The notes: a model not told the origin generated them from the letters alone. DNA of 64,000 nucleotides from Lentisphaerota bacterium (GCA_021413965.1 JAIOPI010000010.1:248001-312000), one strand, 5' to 3'; positions 45,274 through 53,163 are shown, counted from the first letter of the stretch. Program-made: numbers and translations.

Positions 45274-46086
45274 ATGGTGGAACCTGGTAAAACCTACGTC
45301 GTCATGGGGTTGCTCGATCATGACTCCATTGCTTACGCCATCGGGCGCACAATCGAGTCTCTCGGCGGCAAGGTGATCTACACCGTCCAGAACGAGCGCA
45401 TGAAGAACCTCTTCATCGACTCGCGGCGCAGCAAGATGACAGATGAAGAGCGCGCCGCCCTGAACATCCGCTTCTGTGACATCACCATCCAGGACGAAGT
45501 GGTGGCGCTGTTCCGCGATATCGGCCCGATTCGAGGCGTGGTCCACTCGATTGCCTTCGCCAATCCCAAGACCTGCCTCGGACCCGAATTCCACACCGAT
45601 GCGATCGAAGACATCAAGCTCGCGCATCACATCAGTTGCATCTCGCTTGCCACCGTCACGCGCCAGGCGCAGGCGGCCCTCCAGGGCGGCGGGTCCATCG
45701 TGGCCATGACCTTCGACACCAGCCATGTGTTCCCCTTCTACAACTGGATGGGCGTGCAGAAGGCCGCTCTGGAAGCGCTGGTGCGCGGATTGGCCCGCCG
45801 ACATGGCCGGGATAACATCCGCATCAACGCCATCTCGGCCGGACCGCTGGCCACCATGGCCGCCACCAAGATCCCCGGATTCGGCGAAATGGCCAATGTG
45901 TGGAATCAAGCCAGCCCGCTCGTCTGGGACCCCGTGGCTGACAAGCAGGCCGTGGCGGAAGCCGTCGTCTTTCTGCTCGGCAACTACTCCCGCAAGATCA
46001 CGGGGCAGGTCTTGCACGTGGACGGTGGCGCGTCGATCATCGGCGGCAGCCTGTTGCCGCACGAGCGTCCCACCCCCGCCACGTAA
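45274..46086 (+). CDS. fabI: enoyl-[acyl-carrier-protein] reductase, InhA-like
   Basis: A 270-residue SDR that reduces the enoyl-ACP double bond with NAD(P)H in the last step of each fatty-acid elongation cycle. It begins KTYVVMGLLDHDSIAYAIGRTI and has the catalytic Tyr-x6-Lys in FYNWMGVQK. The segment AMTFDTSHVFPFYNWM carries Phe where E. coli FabI has its first active-site Tyr and is one residue shorter, the pattern of mycobacterial InhA (MDFDPSRAMPAYNWM). GAGGGG precedes the ATG at 45274. Two inverted repeats upstream may be regulatory. Confidence 0.92.
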   Translation: MVEPGKTYVVMGLLDHDSIAYAIGRTIESLGGKVIYTVQNERMKNLFIDSRRSKMTDEERAALNIRFCDITIQDEVVALFRDIGPIRGVVHSIAFANPKTCLGPEFHTDAIEDIKLAHHISCISLATVTRQAQAALQGGGSIVAMTFDTSHVFPFYNWMGVQKAALEALVRGLARRHGRDNIRINAISAGPLATMAATKIPGFGEMANVWNQASPLVWDPVADKQAVAEAVVFLLGNYSRKITGQVLHVDGGASIIGGSLLPHERPTPAT

Positions 46087-46197
46087 GGGGCAACGCCTGC
46101 CGGCTTTGGGCCGCCCATCCTGTACGGATCCTGCCGCTCTGCAGGAGCAAGACGGGCCCGGCTTGTCCCGCCGGCGATAGCGCGGACATGCTTGCCC

Positions 46198-47064
46198 ATG
46201 CCTGAACTTCCCGAAGTCGAAACGGTGGTGCGCGGCCTGCGGCATGGCGGCCTGATTGGCCGCCGTGTGCAGTCCGTCACGGTGCACTGGCCTCGTACGA
46301 TCGCGATGCCCTCGGCCGCCGAATTCAGCCGGCGCCTCGCCGGCACCTGCATCACCGCCGTCACCCGCCGCGCCAAGTACATCGTGATGACCCTGTCATC
46401 CACCGACATCATCACGGTTCATCTGCGCATGACCGGCAAGCTGCTGTTCGCCCGCACCGGAGCCCCCCGCAACCCGCACGAGCACATCATCCTGGCCCTG
46501 GATGACGGTCGCGAACTGCGCTTCCATGACACGCGCAAGTTCGGGCGCTGGCACCTCGTCTCCGATGCCACCCAGGTTCTCGGCCACCTGGGTCCCGAAC
46601 CGCTGTCAGCGGCGTTCACCCCCGCAATCCTCGCGGCCACACTGCGCCGTCATCGACGGATGCTCAAACCCCTCCTGCTGGATCAAACCGTGGTGGCGGG
46701 CCTGGGGAATATCTACGTCGATGAGGCCCTCTGGGAAGCCGCGCTCCACCCCTGCCAGTCAACCCACGCCGTCACAACCGAACAGGCTGCCCGCCTGCAT
46801 GCCGCCATTCGAACGGTGTTGCAGCGCGGCATCCGCTCGCAGGGCACCACGCTGGGGTCGGGCGCCACCAACTTCTATAGCGTCGCCGGACGGCGCGGCC
46901 GCAACCAGGACGGATTGATGGTCTTCCGCCGCACCGGCGATCCCTGCCCCCGCTGCCAGACCCCCATTCAGCGTCTCGTGGTCGGGCAGCGCAGCACACA
47001 CGTTTGCCCCGTCTGCCAGCCCCCACCTCGCCGCCGCAAACCGGCCCCTCCCGCGCCTCACTGA
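46198..47064 (+). CDS. mutM: formamidopyrimidine-DNA glycosylase
   Basis: A 288-residue DNA repair enzyme that removes 8-oxoguanine and ring-opened purines and cuts the backbone by beta,delta-elimination. The start at 46198 gives MPELPEVETV: Pro2 is the Schiff-base nucleophile and Glu3 the acid, so no upstream codon can be used. Other marks: HLRMTGKLL, RFHDTRKFGRW, QTVVAGLGNIYVDEALW, and the C-terminal zinc finger with two CxxC pairs (CPRC and CPVC). It is convergent with mutY, another 8-oxoguanine repair gene. Confidence 0.96.
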   Translation: MPELPEVETVVRGLRHGGLIGRRVQSVTVHWPRTIAMPSAAEFSRRLAGTCITAVTRRAKYIVMTLSSTDIITVHLRMTGKLLFARTGAPRNPHEHIILALDDGRELRFHDTRKFGRWHLVSDATQVLGHLGPEPLSAAFTPAILAATLRRHRRMLKPLLLDQTVVAGLGNIYVDEALWEAALHPCQSTHAVTTEQAARLHAAIRTVLQRGIRSQGTTLGSGATNFYSVAGRRGRNQDGLMVFRRTGDPCPRCQTPIQRLVVGQRSTHVCPVCQPPPRRRKPAPPAPH

Positions 47065-47065
47065 A

Positions 47066-47088
47066 CCGGCCGGGACGGCCGGCTCCAG
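47066..47088 (-). repeat. REP-like hairpin repeat, copy C
   Basis: On the minus strand: CTGGAG, stem CCGGCC, loop GTCCC, complement GGCCGG, identical to copy B. It starts two bases after the mutM stop codon, in the gap between convergent mutM and mutY. Confidence 0.75.
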
Positions 47089-47130
47089 TCCGATTGCCGT
47101 GTCGTTGACTGGGCCGGAATTCAACGCCCC

Positions 47131-47153
47131 CTGGAGACGGCGGTCCCCGCCGT
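47131..47153 (+). repeat. REP-like hairpin repeat, copy D
   Basis: CTGGAG, stem ACGGCG, loop GTCCC, complement CGCCGT. The first stem pair is A-T instead of C-G, with both sides changed. An extra pair of arms ATTCAACG / CGTTGAAT (47119-47126, 47151-47158) surrounds it. Copies C and D form an inverted pair between mutM and mutY. Confidence 0.75.
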
Positions 47154-47204
47154 TGAATCTAAACAGAGCAGTCGGATAGCGCGCGCGCAGACCATCTGAA
47201 ACTG

Positions 47205-48341
47205 TTAGGATACTGGCGGACGCCGGTGAGGCGCAGCCGAAACCAAAGCCCGGCAGGATCCCAACCCGCGCGCCAGATCCCGGGACACTTTCGTCAACGG
47301 CAAGTCCGCCAGTTCCTCGGCCCGCACCCACTTCAGCGCCTCGCACTCCCCGCCGGCTTTTACCTGTCCCCCCACGGTGCAGCGACAGGTGAAACCGTGC
47401 GCCGTAATGCGAAAATGACTGTAGGCGTGCTGAATCGGCGCGAGCGCCGCCCCCACTTTTATTCGCAACCCTGTACTTTCCAATATGATACGCGCCACGG
47501 CGTCGGCTGGCGACTCCCCCCGCCGACAACGCCCGCCCGGGAACTCCCACAGGCCTCCCAGCATGCCTTTCGCCGGCCGCCGGGCGAGCAGCAGGCGCCG
47601 CCGCCGCCACACCAGCGCCATCGCCACCATGTGATGCGGCCCCGCCTTGCCCTTGGTTTTGACGGGTAGTTCCGCCGTCCGGCCCGTGCGATGCGCCACA
47701 CAGGAGGGCTGCAAGGGACAGGCATCGCAAAGCGGGTTGCGCGGCCGGCAGACAAGCGCCCCCAGTTCCATCAGGGCCTGATTGAAATCGCTGGGGTTGA
47801 CGTCGCGAATGTGCGGTAGCAGATCCTCGTATACCCGGCGTCGCGTTGCCGGACGCATGATATCATCGTCGCTCCCGCGAAAACGGGCCATGACGCGCAG
47901 GACATTGCCATCCACGGCCGGTACCGCTTCGCCGCTCACAATGCTCGCAATCGCCGCGGATGCGTAGTCCCCAATCCCGGGCAGCGATGCCCATTCGGTG
48001 GCGGTGACAGGCATGCGACCGCCCCATTCACCCGCCACCCGCCGCGCGGCACGGTGCAGATTGCGCGCACGGGCGTAGTACCCCAACCCTTCCCAAGCCT
48101 TCAGCACCGCCTCCTCGTCGGCGGCCGCCAGCGCGTGTACGTCCGGAAACCGGCGCATGAAACGCTCGAAATAGGGCATGACCGTCGCCACCTGGGTCTG
48201 CTGGAGCATCATTTCGCTGATCCATACCGCGTAGGGCGTCGGAGCGTCGCGCCAGGGCATGGGCCGCTGATGCTGCCTGAACCAGCGCAGCAGGGCGGGA
48301 CACCAAGAGGAGGGCCCATCGGATGACCAATTCTTGCGCAT
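47205..48341 (-). CDS. mutY: A/G-specific adenine glycosylase
   Basis: A 378-residue enzyme that removes adenine mispaired with 8-oxoguanine. It shows RPMPWRDAPTPYAVWISEMMLQQTQVATVMPYFERFM, the helix-hairpin-helix LPGIGDYASAAI with catalytic Asp in AVDGNVLRVMAR, the 4Fe-4S loop (Cys in LVCRPRNPLCDACPLQPSC) and a C-terminal Nudix-like domain (LWEFPGGRCRRGESPADAV) that reads 8-oxoG. The ATG at 48341 lacks a clear ribosome site; a GTG at 48416 would add 25 residues. It is convergent with mutM. Confidence 0.95.
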   Translation of the reverse strand: MRKNWSSDGPSSWCPALLRWFRQHQRPMPWRDAPTPYAVWISEMMLQQTQVATVMPYFERFMRRFPDVHALAAADEEAVLKAWEGLGYYARARNLHRAARRVAGEWGGRMPVTATEWASLPGIGDYASAAIASIVSGEAVPAVDGNVLRVMARFRGSDDDIMRPATRRRVYEDLLPHIRDVNPSDFNQALMELGALVCRPRNPLCDACPLQPSCVAHRTGRTAELPVKTKGKAGPHHMVAMALVWRRRRLLLARRPAKGMLGGLWEFPGGRCRRGESPADAVARIILESTGLRIKVGAALAPIQHAYSHFRITAHGFTCRCTVGGQVKAGGECEALKWVRAEELADLPLTKVSRDLARGLGSCRALVSAAPHRRPPVS

Positions 48342-48390
48342 AGGAGATATGTCTATTTTCTGACTGTCGTGTCGCACAACACGTCGGCAT

Positions 48391-48409
48391 ATGCAACACA
48401 CATGCAACA
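48391..48409 (+). promoter_or_regulatory. direct repeat, possible activator site
   Basis: ATGCAACA occurs at 48391-48398 and 48402-48409, an 11-base spacing that puts both on one DNA face. It is about 130 bases upstream of the sigma-54-like promoter, the usual distance for an enhancer-binding protein. It could equally belong to the leftward mutY promoter. Confidence 0.35.
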
Positions 48410-48525
48410 GACCCACAACGCCCCGGAGGGCCCATTCTCAATAAACCCCCGACTTCCTGCATGGCTGTATGGGCGGTTCGTCATCAGGATGTCAAGGAAT
48501 CGCAAATCTGAAAGCGTTCCGAGCC

Positions 48526-48543
48526 TTGGCACGGGCTGTGCTT
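48526..48543 (+). promoter_or_regulatory. sigma-54-like promoter
   Basis: TTGGCACG, four bases, then GTGCTT: the -24 box is a full match to TTGGCACG, and GG (48528-48529) and GC (48540-48541) are exactly 10 bases apart. The predicted transcript start is near 48553. The transcript would meet the strong terminator at 48637-48672 before reaching psd. Confidence 0.65.
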
Positions 48544-48552
48544 TATAGTCAT

Positions 48553-48674
48553 CTGTCCTCCGGTTGGTTAGACACGTACGGGCGGCGACCTATACGGTTC
48601 ACATTTGCCCGGAAGCTAACTGGCCCAAAGGCGAAAAAGGAAACCGCGGCCCTCGGGCCGCGGTTTCCTTTTGT
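48553..48674 (+). ncRNA. candidate sigma-54-dependent small RNA
   Basis: About 120 bases lie between the predicted start of the sigma-54-like promoter and the U-tract of a strong terminator, with no reading frame starting inside. It can fold: TGGTTAG pairs with CTAACTG (allowing G-U) around an inner CGGGC/GCCCG stem, followed by the terminator stem. It may act in trans, or be a leader controlling psd-pssA by read-through. No known RNA family was recognised. Confidence 0.45.
48637..48672 (+). terminator. very strong intrinsic terminator
   Basis: A perfect 16-bp inverted repeat AAGGAAACCGCGGCCC / GGGCCGCGGTTTCCTT with a two-base gap (effectively a CTCG tetraloop), followed by TT and preceded by AAAAA. 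No protein gene ends in front of it on the plus strand; it can also work leftwards. Confidence 0.9.
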
Positions 48675-48735
48675 CATTGCGCCTTGCCCTATTCCTGCTG
48701 ATCCCCTAATAATCCCTCCGCGGATGGGGGTCCCT

Positions 48736-49470
48736 ATGCTTAAATTCCGACCTGAAGTGCTGCCTTTTCTTGCGGCGTCCCTGGTGGCCGCCGTCGTGGT
48801 TCTGGGCGTGACCAGGGCCTGCGGCACGTCCTGGTGTACCGCCAGCCTGGCGGGCGGCAGCTTTCTCGTCATCTTCTCCATCTACTTCCTCTATTTCTTC
48901 CGCGATCCGGAACGCATTCCCCCGGGCGATCCCGACGCCATCGTCTCCGCCGGTGAGGGACGCCTGGCCTCGATTAACCATCTCACCGCCGCCGAATTCG
49001 CGCGCCATTGCCAGGCCTCTGGCCTGAAACTGGAGGATTTGGGCGATTTCATCTCCCGCGACGTGACCCGCATCAGCGTCTTCCTGAGCCCTCTGAACGT
49101 GCACGTCAACCGCTCGCCCATCACCGGCCGCTCGCGCTTCCTGGGGTACTTCCCCGGCAAGCACATCTTCACCTTTGACGAGAAATCGTCCGAAGAAAAC
49201 CAACACAACTCGATTCTCATCGAAAACGCCCGCACGCGCTGTCTGCTCAACCAGATTGTCGGCCCGGTCTGCCGGCGCGTCGTGTACTGGCCGTCCCATG
49301 ATCAGGCCGTCGACGTGCAGCAGGGCGATCGCATCGGCATGATGAAATTTGGCTCCCGGCTGGATCTTTACTTCCCACGCGCGGACATCGACGTGGTCAT
49401 CGCCGTCGGCGCCCCGGTGCGTGCTGGAGAAACCATCATTGCGCGATTGCGCCGCCAAGGATCACCATGA
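48736..49470 (+). CDS. psd: phosphatidylserine decarboxylase, short type
   Basis: A 244-residue pyruvoyl enzyme proform making phosphatidylethanolamine from phosphatidylserine. Two N-terminal helices are followed by YFFRDPERIPPGDPDAIVSAGEGRL, SRDVTRISVFLSPLNVHVNRSPI and the self-cleavage site MMKFGSRLDLYFP, whose Ser becomes the pyruvoyl group. It is the short (archaeal/Bacteroidetes-like) form. The ATG at 48736 is favoured by GGGGG upstream; an ATG at 48724 is possible. It overlaps pssA by ATGA, so both steps of phosphatidylethanolamine synthesis are coupled. Confidence 0.94.
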   Translation: MLKFRPEVLPFLAASLVAAVVVLGVTRACGTSWCTASLAGGSFLVIFSIYFLYFFRDPERIPPGDPDAIVSAGEGRLASINHLTAAEFARHCQASGLKLEDLGDFISRDVTRISVFLSPLNVHVNRSPITGRSRFLGYFPGKHIFTFDEKSSEENQHNSILIENARTRCLLNQIVGPVCRRVVYWPSHDQAVDVQQGDRIGMMKFGSRLDLYFPRADIDVVIAVGAPVRAGETIIARLRRQGSP

Positions 49471-50309
49471 ACGCACCCGGACTTGCCGCTGCCCCCCCTC
49501 GCCGTTCGCGGTTCATGAACTGGCGTCAGGCCGTGCCGACGATGTTCACCCTCGCCGCCATGCTCTGCGGGTTCCTCAGCATCCTCGTGGCCATCCAGGG
49601 GCTGAACGCCTACGAGAATCCCGACCACACCGGCCACCTGTTCCGCTGGTCGGCGCTCCTGATCATGCTGGCCATGATCCTCGACGGCATCGACGGCAAC
49701 CTCGCCCGCTATCTGCACGGACAGAGCGACTTCGGTGCGGAGCTCGACACCTACGTGGATCTCACCGCCTTCGGCATCGCCCCCGCCATCTTGATCTACG
49801 CCGTGACCCTCCAATCCCATGAAATGCTGGTGCGGGTGCTGCTGCCGTCCGCCGTCGCCCTCTCGGGCGTCGTCCGGCTGGCGCGTTTCAAGGCCAAGGA
49901 CCCCCTGCGGGGCCAGGCTGGCTATGCGGGCCTGCCCATTACCGTGAACGCGGGCTGGGTCGCGCTGTTGGTTTTCATCAGCCAGGCGCCACCGCACGAG
50001 CGCTTCTCCCTCAGCGAAGGCCGTGTCGCCGCACTGTTCCTCGGCGGCATTTTCACCTTCATCGTGCTGCAGGTCACCAACCTGCGCTATCCCAAACCCA
50101 CCAAGAAGGCGGCGCTGTTCATTCCCATGGTGGTATTGGTCGGCGTCTTTCTGGCTCTGGGTCGCATGAATCCGTCCCTCGGCGTGCGCATGGCCGTCAT
50201 CATGATCGCACTCGGCGTCGGCTACGTCGTGATTGGCCCGCTGTTTGTGCGAGGCTACGAAGCGCACAAGGCCCGCCGCCACGCGCGCGCGGAACGCAAG
50301 CAGGGCTAG
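49467..50309 (+). CDS. pssA: CDP-diacylglycerol-serine O-phosphatidyltransferase
   Basis: A 280-residue membrane enzyme joining CDP-diacylglycerol and serine to phosphatidylserine, the substrate of Psd. The CDP-alcohol transferase motif is complete: DGNLARYLHGQSDFGAELDTYVD, i.e. DGxxARx8GxxxDxxxD. About six to eight helices follow the signature-typical order, and the C-terminus is basic. It is translationally coupled to psd by a four-base overlap. Such psd-pssA pairs are common. Confidence 0.95.
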   Translation: MNAPGLAAAPPRRSRFMNWRQAVPTMFTLAAMLCGFLSILVAIQGLNAYENPDHTGHLFRWSALLIMLAMILDGIDGNLARYLHGQSDFGAELDTYVDLTAFGIAPAILIYAVTLQSHEMLVRVLLPSAVALSGVVRLARFKAKDPLRGQAGYAGLPITVNAGWVALLVFISQAPPHERFSLSEGRVAALFLGGIFTFIVLQVTNLRYPKPTKKAALFIPMVVLVGVFLALGRMNPSLGVRMAVIMIALGVGYVVIGPLFVRGYEAHKARRHARAERKQG

Positions 50310-50315
50310 CCCGCC

Positions 50316-51281
50316 ATGGCCCTCGCGCACATCCTCGACGGCTTGGCCGATTACCTGCAGCATCGAATCGAAGAAGGCGAACGCTGGGCCGAGATCTCGC
50401 CGGCCACGCTGGCCGCACTCCGCCAACCGGCCGGTGCCCTTCACCATTCACCGGCCCCCGCCCGGACCGCTCCGGCAATCGCTCCGCCCGCGTCCCCTCG
50501 CCCGGTGCCCGCCGCCCCACCCCCCGTGGCGCCGGCACCAGACCGGACGCCACGCGCGGCACCGCCGCCCACCTCCGTTCCCGTGGCGCACCCGCCGCCC
50601 GCCCCCCCCGCAACCCGCGCACCCGCCACGCCAGCGGTCGCCACCGACCGCGCACCCTACACGCGCTTCGGAACCACGCCCGCGCTGGACGCCATCGCCA
50701 GTCGCGTGGCCGCCTGCCAGCAATGTGGTCTCTGCAAGCAGCGCCAGCAGGTGGTCCCCGGACAGGGCAACCCGCACCCCGAACTGGTCTTTGTCGGCGA
50801 AGGCCCCGGCGCTGATGAAGATCAGCAGGGCCTGGCCTTCGTCGGCCGCGCGGGACAGCTCCTGACCCGCATGATCCTGGCCATGGGATTGACGCGCGAG
50901 GACGTCTGGATCGGCAATGTCGTCAAGTGCCGCCCCCCGGAAAATCGCACGCCTCTCCCCGACGAAATGGCGGCCTGCCTCCCCTATCTGCGCGCGCAGC
51001 TGGAGATCCTGCAGCCCAAGGTTATTGTCGCGCTGGGCGCCACCGCCTTGAAGGGGCTGCTGGATGTCCAGACCGGCATCACGAAGCTGCGGGGACACTG
51101 GCTGTCGTTCGAAGGCATCGACGTCATGCCCACCTACCATCCGTCTTACCTGCTCCGCAGCGGTGGCGATTCGGGCGCCAGCTCGCGCTACTGGGATGTG
51201 TGGGAGGACTTGAGCGCCGTGCTGCAGCGCCTTGGACGCCCCGTGCCCGCGCGCAAGAAACCCGCCCCTCCGGCCGGCTGA
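50316..51281 (+). CDS. type 4 uracil-DNA glycosylase
   Basis: A 321-residue Fe-S uracil-DNA glycosylase. A helical N-terminus and a long Pro/Ala-rich linker (about residues 45-115) precede the catalytic domain: CQQCGLCKQRQQVVPGQGNP, VFVGEGPGADEDQQGLAFVGRAGQLL (motif A), NVVKCRPPENRTPLPDEMAACLPYL and MPTYHPSYLLR (motif B). Four cluster Cys are in place (CxxC, KCRP, ACLP). It excises uracil from DNA. The linker makes it longer than the usual ~200 residues. It starts six bases after pssA. Confidence 0.93.
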   Translation: MALAHILDGLADYLQHRIEEGERWAEISPATLAALRQPAGALHHSPAPARTAPAIAPPASPRPVPAAPPPVAPAPDRTPRAAPPPTSVPVAHPPPAPPATRAPATPAVATDRAPYTRFGTTPALDAIASRVAACQQCGLCKQRQQVVPGQGNPHPELVFVGEGPGADEDQQGLAFVGRAGQLLTRMILAMGLTREDVWIGNVVKCRPPENRTPLPDEMAACLPYLRAQLEILQPKVIVALGATALKGLLDVQTGITKLRGHWLSFEGIDVMPTYHPSYLLRSGGDSGASSRYWDVWEDLSAVLQRLGRPVPARKKPAPPAG

Positions 51282-51308
51282 CGCGTGCCGGCTGGCATGC
51301 TCGCGCCA

Positions 51309-51773
51309 CTACTTCTGCACGAAGAAGATATACCCCTGGCTGCGCTTCAGGAACAGGCCGGTCGTCAGATTGCCGTCGTCCACCATGGCGTCGATCTTGG
51401 CCATCTCCGCATCCGTGCGGTTCGGTTGGTACACAGACACTCCCGCGCGACCGCCAAACTGGGCCTGTCGGAAGTCCCAATCCCACATCCCGCCGATGGG
51501 GGTCGACCGCGTCCAGCGCACCTTCCGCAGATCCTCATCCATGCCAACCGGAATCTCACCGGGCATGCCGTCGTCCGGATAGTCGCCATTGGCCTGGGCA
51601 TAGTAGTCAAATGCGTTGGACGCCACCCGGAGATCGTTGACAAAGCGCGTATCCCGCACCAAAGTTCGCGCTTTTGAAAATCCGGGGATGGCCATCGCCG
51701 CCAGCAGGGCAATGATCATGACCACGATCATGATCTCTATCAGTGTAAATCCAGCTTTGTTCCGGGAGTGCAT
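51309..51773 (-). CDS. type II secretion/type IV pilus-like pseudopilin
   Basis: A 154-residue prepilin-type protein. The N-terminus KAGFTLIEIMIVVMIIALLAAMAIPGF has the prepilin peptidase site between Gly and Phe, the Glu at +5 and the long hydrophobic helix. The C-terminal part (WTRSTPIGGMWDWDFRQAQFGG) resembles GspG-like minor pseudopilins abundant in PVC bacteria. No other secretion gene is close by. The ATG lacks a clear ribosome site and is only about eight bases after a predicted sigma-54 start. Confidence 0.85.
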   Translation of the reverse strand: MHSRNKAGFTLIEIMIVVMIIALLAAMAIPGFSKARTLVRDTRFVNDLRVASNAFDYYAQANGDYPDDGMPGEIPVGMDEDLRKVRWTRSTPIGGMWDWDFRQAQFGGRAGVSVYQPNRTDAEMAKIDAMVDDGNLTTGLFLKRSQGYIFFVQK

Positions 51774-51789
51774 GGCGCAAGCAGTCTAG

Positions 51790-51807
51790 GAGCATGTTTC
51801 ATACCAT
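51790..51807 (-). promoter_or_regulatory. sigma-54-like promoter of the pseudopilin gene
   Basis: The minus strand reads TGGTATG, AAAC, ATGCT with GG and GC exactly 10 bases apart. The -24 box is identical to that before the PEP-CTERM gene. The predicted start near 51780 leaves a very short leader to the ATG at 51773. Confidence 0.5.
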
Positions 51808-51897
51808 GAGTGACATCCCGGCGCGGGAGCGCTGGCGAAGCGCCGTCCTGGCGGTCCGCCGTGAGCGACCGCCCGTAGGACTCCGGAACAGAGGGCC

Positions 51898-52974
51898 TCA
51901 GTGTCCGGCAGGAACGCCCGCACGATCACGGTCCGCCGCGGCTTCGCGCAGTTCAGCCATGGCGGCGGCCTGCTCGTCCACTTTGCGTTCCAACGCGGCG
52001 TGCGCCACCTGCATCTGGTCCTGGGTGCGCTTGTGCTCCGTAATGTCCGCAAACGAAAACACCACCCCAACGGCCTCACCGCTCTCGGACCGGTTGCAGG
52101 TCGCCGACACTTGCACATACACGTCCCGGCCGGAACTGTGCCGCATGGCGGTCTCGACGCCCCACGTCTGCTCATCCGACTTGACCTGCATCATCAGGTG
52201 GTTGGCAGCCTCACGGCTCGGGAAGAAGTCGCGTATGTCGCCTTCGATCAAGGCCTCGGGATGGTCATAGCCCAGCATCCGCGCGAAAGCCGGGTTCGCA
52301 TACACCAACCGCCCGTCCTGGTCCGCAATGACAATGCCGTTGCCTGCGATCTGCAGGGCCTGATGCTCCAACCGCAGCCGGTCCTCCGTCTCCACGCGCC
52401 ATGAAATGTCGCGGATGAAGAAACAGAGGCAGACCTCGTCCAGGCGCAGCCGACTGACCGCAATCTCCGCCGGAAAATACGATCCATCCTTCCGCAGGCA
52501 ATAGGCCTGGATCAGGGAGAAGCGCTCACGGTCGAGATTCTCGAGCAGCGTCTTCATCAGGGTCTCATCGGCGCCCGAGATGATTTCGTAGATGGTCATC
52601 ACGAACAGGTCCGCCCGCTCGTGATGCAGGAACTCCACGGCTCGCGCGTTGACATCGATGATCTCGCCCGTCAGGCGCGTCACCAGCGCCGCGTCGTAGA
52701 GGCTCTGCAGCAGTTCCTGGTAGCGCGAGCGCGCCACGTACTCCGGCGCCTTGCGACGCTGCTGCCAGTCCATCCGCGTGAGGGACGAGACCGACCCGCC
52801 TGGCCCCTCCTCCAACGGCGGCTTGTCCCCGGCCGTCAGGTCGATGCGCATCGTCTTGGATAGGCGTTTGTCGAAGGTCATCAGCATCCCTTTGAAAAGC
52901 CGCTGCCGCGTGCTGAGCACCGCGCGCATGATGTTCCCGCCTTTGCACGGGAATCTTAACGCCGCCTCCGACAC
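51898..52974 (-). CDS. PAS-domain protein without an output domain
   Basis: A 358-residue protein with two PAS domains. PAS1 (about 84-195): LQSLYDAALVTRLTGEIIDVNARAVEFL, ending with an FFIRDIS strand. PAS2 (about 205-320): LEHQALQIAGNGIVIADQDGRLVYANPAFARMLGY, ending with VVFSFADITEHKRTQDQM. A coiled coil (AHAALERKVDEQAAAMAELREAAAD) finishes it; there is no kinase, GGDEF or DNA-binding part. It probably senses a ligand or redox state and signals through a partner. Internal ATGs at 52929 and 52887 are possible starts. It lies upstream of the pseudopilin on the same strand. Confidence 0.8.
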   Translation of the reverse strand: MSEAALRFPCKGGNIMRAVLSTRQRLFKGMLMTFDKRLSKTMRIDLTAGDKPPLEEGPGGSVSSLTRMDWQQRRKAPEYVARSRYQELLQSLYDAALVTRLTGEIIDVNARAVEFLHHERADLFVMTIYEIISGADETLMKTLLENLDRERFSLIQAYCLRKDGSYFPAEIAVSRLRLDEVCLCFFIRDISWRVETEDRLRLEHQALQIAGNGIVIADQDGRLVYANPAFARMLGYDHPEALIEGDIRDFFPSREAANHLMMQVKSDEQTWGVETAMRHSSGRDVYVQVSATCNRSESGEAVGVVFSFADITEHKRTQDQMQVAHAALERKVDEQAAAMAELREAAADRDRAGVPAGH

Positions 52975-53163
52975 CTGTCCAGCGCATTGGACGTCGGCCT
53001 CCGGCCGCCACCGCGCCGCGATGGCACAGACGACTAGACTGGCGCCCTAGTGCGTCCGCGCCCCGTCGATGTCTCCCAGAAACGGCCTTGCGCAGCCCCG
53101 CGCCGTTGCGCTATGTCTACCGCACGCAGCCTAGTGCCGCCCCCAAAAAAAGGAGCCGAAAAG

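Larger units (their letters stand above)
48342..48735. other. 394-bp intergenic region between mutY and psd
   Basis: It holds no protein gene but is well filled with signals: a direct repeat (48391-48409), a sigma-54-like promoter (48526-48543), a possible structured RNA (about 48553-48674) and a strong terminator. The psd start follows 61 bases after the terminator. Confidence 0.6.

Noticed and set aside
48469..48735. Upstream extension of psd by about 90 codons
   Set aside because: The extension would run through the sigma-54-like promoter and the 16-bp terminator stem and has no conserved residues; the decarboxylase N-terminal helix begins at 48736.
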